5,978 bases of DNA from Anaerolineales bacterium. Lineage in GTDB: Bacteria > Chloroflexota > Anaerolineae > Anaerolineales > Villigracilaceae. Location: assembly GCA_025056515.1 (NCBI GenBank), contig JANWWB010000210.1, positions 1-5,978 on the forward strand. The letters are read 5' to 3'. The stretch's first letter is position 1, and each line of letters begins with the position of its first letter. The translations under genes and the position numbers were made by a program. Below, one piece after another: positions 1 to 5,397 of the stretch. The notes under the pieces were generated by a model. It was not told the DNA's origin, ran no database searches, and saw nothing but the letters and a program-made list of their open reading frames with translations.

Positions 1-251
1 CGCGTGGAGGGATCGAAGGGAGGACGTTCTTCCGCGTTCCCGATCGGGGTGAGGCAATTCGTTTGGGTATCCGGCTCGCTCAACCGGGAGATCTTGTTAT
101 GGCCTGTGGTAAGGGACATGAGCAGTCCATGTGTTTTGGCGAAATTGAGTATCCATGGGATGACCGGATTGCCATGCGTGCTGCTCTCGCTGAATTTCTC
201 GGTATAGAAGGTCCAGCGATGCCGTATTTGCCGACCCAATCGAAAAAGTAA
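1..251 (+). CDS. murE: MurE, UDP-N-acetylmuramyl-tripeptide synthetase (C-terminal part)
   Basis: This is the 3' end of a gene that enters from the left edge. The frame opens at base 3 and runs 82 codons to TAA at 249-251. MurE is a cytoplasmic, ATP-dependent Mur ligase that adds the third amino acid (often meso-diaminopimelate or lysine) to UDP-MurNAc-L-Ala-D-Glu in peptidoglycan synthesis. Visible are the end of the C-terminal ligase domain: a V-P-D-R-G-E-A-I stretch (visible residues 12-19), then P-G-D-L-V-M-A followed by G-K-G-H-E (36-40), then Y-P-W-D-D-R (50-55). G-K-G-H-E matches the E. coli MurE segment whose Gly and Glu contact diaminopimelate, which favours a DAP-type or similar substrate. 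The decisive DNPR-type motif lies off the window, so the third residue remains open. No murF or other mur gene follows; the next genes converge on this one. Identity is secure from the motif set; the start cannot be seen. Confidence 0.9.
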   Translation, partial: RGGIEGRTFFRVPDRGEAIRLGIRLAQPGDLVMACGKGHEQSMCFGEIEYPWDDRIAMRAALAEFLGIEGPAMPYLPTQSKK

Positions 252-291
252 CAGTCTAATCCCCTCAACCCGTTGCCTCAAGGTCGAAGCC

Positions 292-361
292 AAGCCGGCC
301 ATCCAAAGTCCGCTCATGCAGACAAATGGCCGGGCTTAGCCGTCTTCAGGCGACTTTGGAT
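292..361. repeat. Interleaved inverted repeats in the murE-cydB intergenic region
   Basis: The intergenic stretch 252-508 has no credible gene but shows strong self-complementarity. Arms 301-310 (ATCCAAAGTC) and 352-361 (GACTTTGGAT) are a perfect 10-base inverted repeat. Arms 292-301 (AAGCCGGCCA) and 327-337 (TGGCCGGGCTT) pair with one bulged G. The order is left-1, left-2, right-1, right-2, so as RNA the two stems would form a pseudoknot or, because they share base 301 and leave almost no crossing loop, two alternative folds. A further 6-base pairing, 331-336 with 366-371, competes. No T-run follows, so it does not look like an intrinsic terminator. The strand of any transcript is unknown; it could be murE mRNA 3' structure, a small RNA, or a remnant of a repeat element. 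Confidence 0.45.
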
Positions 362-474
362 AAATAGCCCGAGGCAGACTGCCCCCAACCATCTCGTCTA
401 TGGTGGTCTTCCCTTGGCGCTTTGTGGTCCCACGGGGAGAATTTGTCGAAAGGTTCGCCGTTTTGGGTAGAAAA

Positions 475-503
475 TTCACCCCCAGGCATTTGCTGGGGGT
501 GAA
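475..503 (-). terminator. Rho-independent terminator of the cyd operon
   Basis: A perfect 11-bp stem, TTCACCCCCAG (475-485) against CTGGGGGTGAA (493-503), encloses a 7-base loop. Read on the minus strand it begins 5 bases after the cydB stop codon and is followed by TTTTCT, the expected U-tract. On the plus strand there is no T-run after the stem, so it is oriented for cydB. The same hairpin may still slow or end transcripts arriving from murE, for which no other terminator is evident. Confidence 0.9.
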
Positions 504-508
504 GTGGT

Positions 509-1525
509 TTAGTATACGAAGACTTTCTTGTCGAGACCGATTCGCTTGCGGAAGACCCAATACGTCCATCCAAGATACGCCAACACGATAGGAACGAAGA
601 TGAACGCCACGATGGTCATGATCGTCAGCGTATAGGGCGTGGAGGAGGCATTTGCGATCGTCAGGCTATACTCCGGCTTGATGGTGGAAATGAGGATGCG
701 CGGGTACAACCCTGCAAAGACCATAATGGTGGCAAAGACGACCGTCAAAGATCCCATCACAAAGGCCCAGCCATCGCGCTTGGCGTTGCGGAAGTAGCCT
801 ACCAGCAGGAGAGCAACTGCAGCAAGAACGGCCGGAATCAAGCCGTTGATGCCGGGCTTGGTGAGGATATCGGTCTCGAAAAACGTCCAGATGACAAAGG
901 CGACCGTCAGCACGGTGGCGACAATCCAAGTCTTGAATCCAACCTGGCGAGCGCGTTCGGCCATCTCCCCTTCCAATTTCAATGCCAAGAAGTTCGCTCC
1001 GTGCATCAGGAAGAGCGCAACGAAGACCACGCCACCCAGCAAAGAGTAGGGGTTGAGCAACGGGAGCAACCCACCCCAGTAGTGCATATTTTCGTCAATC
1101 GGGAAGCCGCGCATCAGGTTGCCGACCGCTACGCCCCACAACAAGGCCGGTAGCGCTGAGCCGAAGAAGATCAGCCAATCCCATGCAGAGCGCCATTTGA
1201 GCGATTCTCGCTTGGAGCGGTATTCGATCGCTACCCCGCGTAGAATGAGAGCGACCAACATCAAGACAAGCGCCAGATAGAAGCCGCTGAACAGGGTAGC
1301 GTAAACATGCGGGAAGGAAGCAAACATGGCCCCACCGGCGGTGAGCATCCAGACCTCGTTGCTATTCCAGAATGGGCCAAACGTGTTCAAAATTGCGCGG
1401 CGTTCCTCATCCTTCTTACCCAGGAAGGGCAGCCACATCCCCACGCCATAGTCGAAGCCCTCCAGGAAGAAAAAACCGATGAACAAAATCGTAACCAGGA
1501 TAAACCAGATGGTTTGCAGTACCAT
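509..1525 (-). CDS. cydB: Cytochrome bd ubiquinol oxidase subunit II (CydB)
   Basis: CydB pairs with CydA in the cytoplasmic membrane to form cytochrome bd, which oxidises quinol and reduces oxygen to water. The 338-residue protein is rich in hydrophobic helices, fitting the multi-helix CydB fold. Recognisable signatures are F-L-E-G-F-D-Y-G-V-G (19-29), the W-N-S-N-E-V-W block (53-59) followed by L-T-A-G-G-A-M-F-A (61-69), R-G at 96-97, N-P-Y-S-L-L-G-G (158-165) and G-L-Y-P-R (272-276). One oddity: the family motif normally reads W-D-G-N-[EQ]-V-W, and the Asp (Asp58 in E. coli) is Asn54 here, encoded AAT. The ATG start at 1525 is preceded by a strong AGGAGGA Shine-Dalgarno (1531-1537). The gene begins 15 bases after the cydA stop and so is translated from the same message. 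No cydX-like small gene fits between its stop and the terminator. Identity is certain at family level. Confidence 0.96.
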   Translation of the reverse strand: MVLQTIWFILVTILFIGFFFLEGFDYGVGMWLPFLGKKDEERRAILNTFGPFWNSNEVWMLTAGGAMFASFPHVYATLFSGFYLALVLMLVALILRGVAIEYRSKRESLKWRSAWDWLIFFGSALPALLWGVAVGNLMRGFPIDENMHYWGGLLPLLNPYSLLGGVVFVALFLMHGANFLALKLEGEMAERARQVGFKTWIVATVLTVAFVIWTFFETDILTKPGINGLIPAVLAAVALLLVGYFRNAKRDGWAFVMGSLTVVFATIMVFAGLYPRILISTIKPEYSLTIANASSTPYTLTIMTIVAFIFVPIVLAYLGWTYWVFRKRIGLDKKVFVY

Positions 1526-1540
1526 AGTTGTCCTCCTCGA

Positions 1541-2905
1541 TTAGTCTGCGACTGCCGGTGCCGGCTCTTGCGATTGGATAGCCGAGGTGCCGTATTTCAG
1601 GGCTAGATTGACAGCCACGATGGAAAGGACACCATAGAGAACGCCCAGAGCGACGAGCGAGAAAGCTATATTCCAGGCCGGAACGTTTGGCGAAATAGCG
1701 TCTTCGATTTTTTGCAGACCGAAGACAATCCATGGCCAGCGACCGGTCTCGGCCATGACCCAGCCAAAAGTGCCGGCTAGATAGGGCAAGATGGGTGCCC
1801 ACTGAATGACTTTCAGGAAGCCTTTCTTGTTGGCAATTTCCTGCTTGCCATGGCTCCACAAGACGGCCAACAGGGCTAGGACGACCATTGCCAGACCGGC
1901 TCCGACCATGATGCGGAAAGACCAGAAATTAAGTGCCACGGGCGGGATGTAGTTGCCTGGACCGTATTGCGCTTCGGCGGCTGCTTGCAGGTCCTTGATT
2001 CCTTCCACCTTTCCGGTGAAGTTGTTGTAGGAGAGGAAGGACAACATCCCCGGAATTTTCAGCTCAAACGTGTTGGTTTGTCTCCGTTCGTCAATTCCGG
2101 CTATCACTGCAAAACCGGCTGGCTGTTCGGTCTCCCAGAGCGCTTCAGCAGCGGCCATCTTGAGAGGCTGGTGCTCAACCAAGAACTGCCCCTGGAAGTG
2201 TCCGATGACTCCGACCAGAACGGCGCCGATGAGCGCGTAGACCGCGGCCCAGCGGAACGATGTGCGGAAGATGGCTTCGTCTTGCTTGCGCAGGATATGC
2301 CAAGCGCTAAAAGCCATGACGACAAACCCAGCCATCGCCACACCCGCGCTCAAGACGTGAGGGAATTGATACCAGACGTTCGGGTTGCCCAGCAAGGCAA
2401 AGAAGTTTTTCATCACCGCTCGTCCGCCCTCAAGAGCATAGCCGACCGGATGTTGCATGAAGGAATTAGCAATCAGGATCCAAAGCGCCGAAATGTTTGC
2501 GCCAAGCGCCATCAACCAGGCAGAAGCCAGATGAGCCTTTTTGGAAATCTTTTCCCACCCGAAGAGCCAAACGCCAATGAAGGTCGACTCCAAGTAGAAG
2601 GCTAACAGCGCTTCAATGGCCAGCGGCGCGCCGAAGATGTCACCCATGAAACGGGCATATTCGGACCAGTTCAAGCCGAATTGGAATTCTTGCACAATAC
2701 CGGTCACGACGCCCATGGCGAAGTTAATCAAGAAAATCGTCCCCCAGAATTTGGCCATTTTCTTAAAGCGTTCATCGCCGCTGCGGACGTATTTCGTCTC
2801 TAGGATGGCGATGAAAATCGAGAGTCCCAACGTAAGCGGGACAAAGAAGAAATGGAAAATGGTCGTGATAGCAAATTGCCAACGCGCGAGAATGAGGGCA
2901 TCCAT
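1541..2905 (-). CDS. cydA: Cytochrome bd ubiquinol oxidase subunit I (CydA), short Q-loop type
   Basis: CydA carries the three hemes and the quinol site of cytochrome bd, a membrane oxidase with high oxygen affinity. The 454-residue protein has about nine predicted membrane helices. Expected ligands and pocket residues are present: His18 (E. coli His19), Glu98 and Glu106 (Glu99, Glu107) in F-G-A-P-L-A-I-E followed by Y-L-E, His183 in F-P-H-V (His186, heme b558), and Arg331 and Met333 in W-S-F-R-I-M-V-G (Arg391, Met393). The quinol loop keeps Lys249 and Glu254 (Lys252, Glu257). Total length and the roughly 60-residue shift at Met333 show a short Q-loop, unlike the long loop of E. coli. The usual G-R-Q-P-W motif reads G-R-W-P-W (388-392). 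ATG at 2905 follows AGGAGGA (2912-2918). It lies 18 bases after the rrf2 gene and 15 before cydB, in one operon. No cydC/cydD assembly genes are in the window. Confidence 0.97.
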   Translation of the reverse strand: MDALILARWQFAITTIFHFFFVPLTLGLSIFIAILETKYVRSGDERFKKMAKFWGTIFLINFAMGVVTGIVQEFQFGLNWSEYARFMGDIFGAPLAIEALLAFYLESTFIGVWLFGWEKISKKAHLASAWLMALGANISALWILIANSFMQHPVGYALEGGRAVMKNFFALLGNPNVWYQFPHVLSAGVAMAGFVVMAFSAWHILRKQDEAIFRTSFRWAAVYALIGAVLVGVIGHFQGQFLVEHQPLKMAAAEALWETEQPAGFAVIAGIDERRQTNTFELKIPGMLSFLSYNNFTGKVEGIKDLQAAAEAQYGPGNYIPPVALNFWSFRIMVGAGLAMVVLALLAVLWSHGKQEIANKKGFLKVIQWAPILPYLAGTFGWVMAETGRWPWIVFGLQKIEDAISPNVPAWNIAFSLVALGVLYGVLSIVAVNLALKYGTSAIQSQEPAPAVAD

Positions 2906-2923
2906 AGGGTTTCCTCCTGGAAA

Positions 2924-3379
2924 TTAGGATTGTGAGATGATGGTGGCAAGAAGTGGGTTGGAGTGGATTGCGTTTGCCTCCTGTGCTAAGTGTGAGAATT
3001 TGGTTTTTTCTAGCTCCTCCAAGATGACCGCCTGCAACCGTTGCCAGCGCGTTCGCACCGGACAGCGATGTTCAAAGGGACAGGCTTGTTCCCCCAACAT
3101 GCATTCCGAAAGCAAGAGCGGTCCCTCCATCAGATCGACAATCTCTCGTAGGCTAATCTCTTCCGGCGGGCGTGCCAGTTGGAGTCCCCCATCTCGGCCG
3201 GGAAAGGTTTGTACCACTTGCGCTTGAGCCAATTGCGCTACAATGCGCGATAAAAAGGCCGCCGGAATAAGCATCTCCTTGCCGATGTCAGCAGAAGAGA
3301 GACGCGTGCCCGGAGGCTGTTTGGCCAGCGCTAGTACCACGCGAATGGCATAGTCGGTTTGGCGGTTGACGCGAAACAT
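2924..3379 (-). CDS. Rrf2-family Fe-S transcriptional regulator (NsrR/IscR-like)
   Basis: This 151-residue protein has the length and layout of the Rrf2 family: an N-terminal winged helix-turn-helix (about 27-80, including L-S-S-A-D-I-G-K and the wing motif G-R-D-G-G-L-Q-L-A), then a dimerisation helix. Three cysteines, Cys93, Cys100 and Cys106 (C-X6-C-X5-C), match the cluster ligands of IscR and NsrR. Asp9 in T-D-Y-A aligns with Asp8 of Streptomyces NsrR, the fourth ligand of its [4Fe-4S] cluster. From this I infer an iron-sulfur sensor of nitric oxide, oxygen or redox state. As first gene of the rrf2-cydA-cydB operon it probably controls itself and the oxidase. ATG at 3379 is preceded by AAGGAT at ideal spacing. 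Calling it NsrR would be too specific: other Rrf2 members share these features and its DNA site is not the classic NsrR motif. Confidence 0.9.
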   Translation of the reverse strand: MFRVNRQTDYAIRVVLALAKQPPGTRLSSADIGKEMLIPAAFLSRIVAQLAQAQVVQTFPGRDGGLQLARPPEEISLREIVDLMEGPLLLSECMLGEQACPFEHRCPVRTRWQRLQAVILEELEKTKFSHLAQEANAIHSNPLLATIISQS

Positions 3380-3397
3380 GTTATCCTTACTAAATTG

Positions 3398-3409
3398 GTA
3401 AACGTTTAC
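3398..3409. promoter_or_regulatory. Perfect palindrome GTAAACGTTTAC, candidate operator
   Basis: A perfect 12-bp palindrome lies 18 bases upstream of the rrf2 start codon and overlaps the transcription start predicted from the promoter at 3414-3441, where a bound protein would block initiation. A near copy (10 of 12 bases, TGAACGTTTCCT against TAAACGTTTACT) lies 27 bases upstream at 3426-3437, in the -35/-10 spacer. The AAACGTTT core resembles LacI-family operators more than known NsrR or IscR sites. The binding protein is not established. Confidence 0.5.
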
Positions 3410-3413
3410 TGAA

Positions 3414-3441
3414 ATTGTAGTGATTTGAACGTTTCCTTCAA
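3414..3441 (-). promoter_or_regulatory. Candidate sigma-70-type promoter of the rrf2-cydAB operon
   Basis: On the minus strand, TTGAAG (3436-3441, -35) and TACAAT (3414-3419, -10, five of six consensus bases) are separated by 16 bases. Transcription would start near 3405-3408, giving a leader of about 28 bases before the rrf2 ATG. No other pair in the 171-base gap 3380-3550 fits as well. An alternative -35, TTGTCA (3450-3445 region of the inverted repeat, minus strand about 3465-3470), has only a poor -10 at 17 bases. Confidence 0.55.
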
Positions 3442-3447
3442 GCGCTA

Positions 3448-3471
3448 TTTGTCATGTTTCTAGATGACAAA
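3448..3471. promoter_or_regulatory. Inverted repeat TTTGTCAT-N8-ATGACAAA upstream of the cyd promoter
   Basis: Perfect 8-base arms (3448-3455 and 3464-3471) flank an 8-base spacer. The centre falls about 53 bases upstream of the predicted transcription start and the inner edge is 6 bases from the -35 box, a typical place for a dimeric activator. Neither direction has a T-run after the stem, so it does not look like a terminator for the upstream transferase gene. The spacing differs from the common FNR/CRP and Rex sites; the cognate protein is unknown. Confidence 0.45.
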
Positions 3472-3485
3472 GAGCATATAGCTTG

Positions 3486-3504
3486 GATAGCGAGCCGAGC
3501 TATC
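3486..3504 (-). repeat. Weak hairpin downstream of the transferase gene
   Basis: Arms GATAGC (3486-3491) and GCTATC (3499-3504) enclose a 7-base loop. After one mismatch two further A-T pairs are possible. It sits about 47 bases after the stop of the transferase gene and is the only stem in a position to mark the end of that transcript. There is no U-tract on the minus strand, so an intrinsic terminator is not supported. Confidence 0.25.
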
Positions 3505-3550
3505 AAACCTTTGAAGCAGACTGGCTTATCACAATGAAGGGGATGCTTTC

Positions 3551-5248
3551 TCACAGGAGAGTCATGGCGCATCCATCGGCGCGCGGGTCTGAGCCTCCGA
3601 TCAAGACACCGGTCTGTGGGTCGCGTACGATGATTTGTCCGCGCCCGAAGAGTGCCCGCTCCCAACCGCTCACGTGTCGAACTGGATGGCCGCGCGCAGC
3701 CAAATTTGCTATCGTTTCGATTGGGATTCCTTCCTCCAGCGCTACCCCTCCTCCGGCTGTCCCGCCTTCGATGCAGAAGCGTGGTAGGTCAAGCGCAGAC
3801 TGCGGGTCGAGACCCTGGGCGAGGGCGAGGAAGACTTGCAGATGTCCTTGCGGTTGCATAAATCCACCCATCACGCCAAAGGCGGCAAAAAGTTCGTCGG
3901 CGTGTTCACTCTGGAGCATGGGCTTTTGGTCTGTGTTCAACGCTCTGCCGTCAATCGTGATCATCGCTGGGATGATGGTGTGATAGGGCCGCTTGCGCGG
4001 GGCGAGGACGTTAGGATGTGTTGGGTCGAGGCTGAAGTTGTGACCTCGATTTTGAAGCGTAAAGCCCCAGCCCTTAGGGACGATGCCCGTCCCAAAGCCC
4101 ATGTAGTTGCTATTGATGAAGGAGCAGGCGTTGCCCCATTGGTCTACTACGCAGAAATAGACCGTGTCCGAACCGGCAAGGGGGACGCCATGCTGCTGGT
4201 CCAGCGTGGCTTTGCGCGGGTCTATCAGTCTGCGGCGTTCGGCGGCGTAGGATTTGGAAAGCAGCGCCGGATAGACTTTTGATATCGCCAGAACATCCGT
4301 GCCCTCGCTATAGCGCGGGTCGGCCACGTACCGGCGCGCATCGGCAAAAGCCAAGCGTAGCGCCTCGATTTCCAGATGCAAGCGGTCGGGGTGAAGCGGG
4401 TCGATGGGTAGATCGAAGCCCTCGAGGAGGTTGATAGCAATGAGTGCTGTAATCCCTTGTCCGTTTGGCGGACATTCCCACAAGCGCAGGCCGCCGTAGG
4501 AGGTCGAGATAGGGGTATCCCAAGTGGAAGTGTGGGCGGCCAGATCGTCCAGGCTCAGGCAACCGCCGGCTTCTTGCACGGTTGAGACGATGGCCTCGGC
4601 AATTTCGCCTTCGTAGAAAGCCTTTTTGCCGCTTTGAGCCACCTTCTTGAGGGTGCGCGCTAGGCCGGGGTTGCGAAAAATTTCGCCGGACTTCGGGCCG
4701 CGGCCTTCAATGGTCAATTCTACACCGTTCAGCGCAGACTTCAGCTGACGCTCAGCGGCGTGCTGCCAGAAGTAAGCGGTCACCGGCGCGACCGGGAAGC
4801 CCTCCTCGGCCAGGCGGATGGCGGGAGCCAAAACGGTTGACAGATCGAGGCTCCCGTGGCGCTCAAGCAGGTCGCACCAGCCGGCGCAGGCTCCAGGGAC
4901 TGTGATGGTGTAAGGGTGATATGGAGGTAGTTCGGGACCAGGCAGAAGGCCTTCGTTCTTGATGCGTTCCAAAGTCAACGCAGCAGGGGCGCGGCCGGAG
5001 CCGTTGAGGGCGGTAATTTGCCCTGTTGCCGCTTCGTAGTAGAGGGCGAACATGTCGCCGCCGATGCCGGTGGAGGTAGGTTCGGTGACGTTAAGCGCCG
5101 CGGCAACAGCCACTGACGCGTCGGCGGCATTGCCGCCTTTGGCGAGGATGTCTAGCCCGGCGGCGGTCGCCAGCGGCTGGGAGGAAGCAACCATGCCGCG
5201 GCGTCCCATCACGGGTGAACGACGGGAAGGATAAGGAGTTTTAGGCAT
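3551..5248 (-). CDS. Gamma-glutamyltransferase-family Ntn hydrolase (YwrD/HpxW-like)
   Basis: This 565-residue protein belongs to the gamma-glutamyltranspeptidase family: a proenzyme that cleaves itself ahead of a Thr, which becomes the nucleophile of the small subunit. The Thr is residue 362, in S-D-T-V-Y-F-C-V-V-D, giving subunits of about 361 and 204 residues. Other signatures are G-G-N-A-A-D-A-S-V-A near the N-terminus, G-I-G-G-D-M-F, N-G-S-G-R-A-P (Arg86, E. coli Arg114 position), F-G-T-G-I-V, and G-V-M-G-G-F-M-Q-P-Q-G-H. The E. coli Asp433 position appears to be Asn404, the Ser-Ser of the oxyanion region reads His-Thr in R-P-Y-H-T-I-I-P, and the lid loop is absent. These point to the broader subgroup that includes YwrD, oxamate amidohydrolase and cephalosporin acylases, so the substrate is open. 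No signal peptide is seen, suggesting a cytoplasmic enzyme. ATG at 5248 is preferred because GGAG lies 5 bases upstream; a TTG at 5305 has no ribosome site. It is a single gene, not tied to cyd. Confidence 0.88.
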   Translation of the reverse strand: MPKTPYPSRRSPVMGRRGMVASSQPLATAAGLDILAKGGNAADASVAVAAALNVTEPTSTGIGGDMFALYYEAATGQITALNGSGRAPAALTLERIKNEGLLPGPELPPYHPYTITVPGACAGWCDLLERHGSLDLSTVLAPAIRLAEEGFPVAPVTAYFWQHAAERQLKSALNGVELTIEGRGPKSGEIFRNPGLARTLKKVAQSGKKAFYEGEIAEAIVSTVQEAGGCLSLDDLAAHTSTWDTPISTSYGGLRLWECPPNGQGITALIAINLLEGFDLPIDPLHPDRLHLEIEALRLAFADARRYVADPRYSEGTDVLAISKVYPALLSKSYAAERRRLIDPRKATLDQQHGVPLAGSDTVYFCVVDQWGNACSFINSNYMGFGTGIVPKGWGFTLQNRGHNFSLDPTHPNVLAPRKRPYHTIIPAMITIDGRALNTDQKPMLQSEHADELFAAFGVMGGFMQPQGHLQVFLALAQGLDPQSALDLPRFCIEGGTAGGGVALEEGIPIETIANLAARGHPVRHVSGWERALFGRGQIIVRDPQTGVLIGGSDPRADGCAMTLL

Positions 5249-5268
5249 ATTTTCTCCAGCAGGAGAAA
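5249..5268 (-). promoter_or_regulatory. Hairpin sequestering the ribosome binding site of the transferase gene
   Basis: On the minus strand TTTCTCC-TGCT-GGAGAAA forms a perfect 7-bp stem with a 4-base loop (arms 5251-5257 and 5262-5268). The 3' arm contains GGAG, the Shine-Dalgarno of the gene starting at 5248, and the stem ends 2 bases before the ATG. Folded, it would hide the ribosome site. The A-U pairs at the base and the small size make it moderately stable at most. Confidence 0.5.
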
Positions 5269-5397
5269 TCAATCTGCAGTTCCAGGCCTTGTGTTTTGCC
5301 CCCAAGGGTATGGTGGTTTCTGCGGTTGATGAGCAGGTGCATATCTAGTCTCTTGGCCTGAACTGTATGCCCCTTTTTCGGCAATCATATAATCTTG

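Noticed and set aside
273..470. Possible small gene after murE
   Set aside because: No Shine-Dalgarno sequence, no recognisable protein, and the stretch is taken up by inverted repeats.
504..508. A cydX-type third-subunit gene after cydB
   Set aside because: Only 5 bases separate the cydB stop from the terminator stem that begins at base 503, and no short hydrophobic frame with a ribosome site lies between or near them.
1416..1859. A 147-codon minus-strand frame across the cydA-cydB junction
   Set aside because: It is an out-of-frame shadow of both genes; the real frames have strong ribosome sites and conserved motifs.
1967..2605. A 212-codon open frame on the plus strand
   Set aside because: It lies wholly antisense to cydA, whose heme ligands and membrane helices are unmistakable, and its own translation has no recognisable domain.
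3486..3504. Hairpin as a rho-independent terminator of the transferase gene
   Set aside because: The stem is only 6 bp and no U-tract follows on the minus strand.
3483..3983. A 166-codon plus-strand frame over the end of the transferase gene
   Set aside because: It is antisense to well-conserved transferase sequence (G-V-M-G-G-F and R-P-Y-H-T-I-I-P), has no ribosome site and reads as low-complexity Arg/Pro/Ser-rich shadow.
5246..5305. A TTG start at 5305 for the transferase gene, adding 19 residues
   Set aside because: No ribosome site precedes it, the extra residues do not resemble the family N-terminus, and ATG at 5248 has GGAG at good spacing. It is kept only as a linked idea in the hairpin finding.
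5269..5397. Promoter for the transferase gene in the gap after the CorC-like gene
   Set aside because: No -35/-10 pair with acceptable spacing was found; TATATG and TAGATA elements occur but without a fitting partner, so co-transcription with the upstream gene cannot be excluded.
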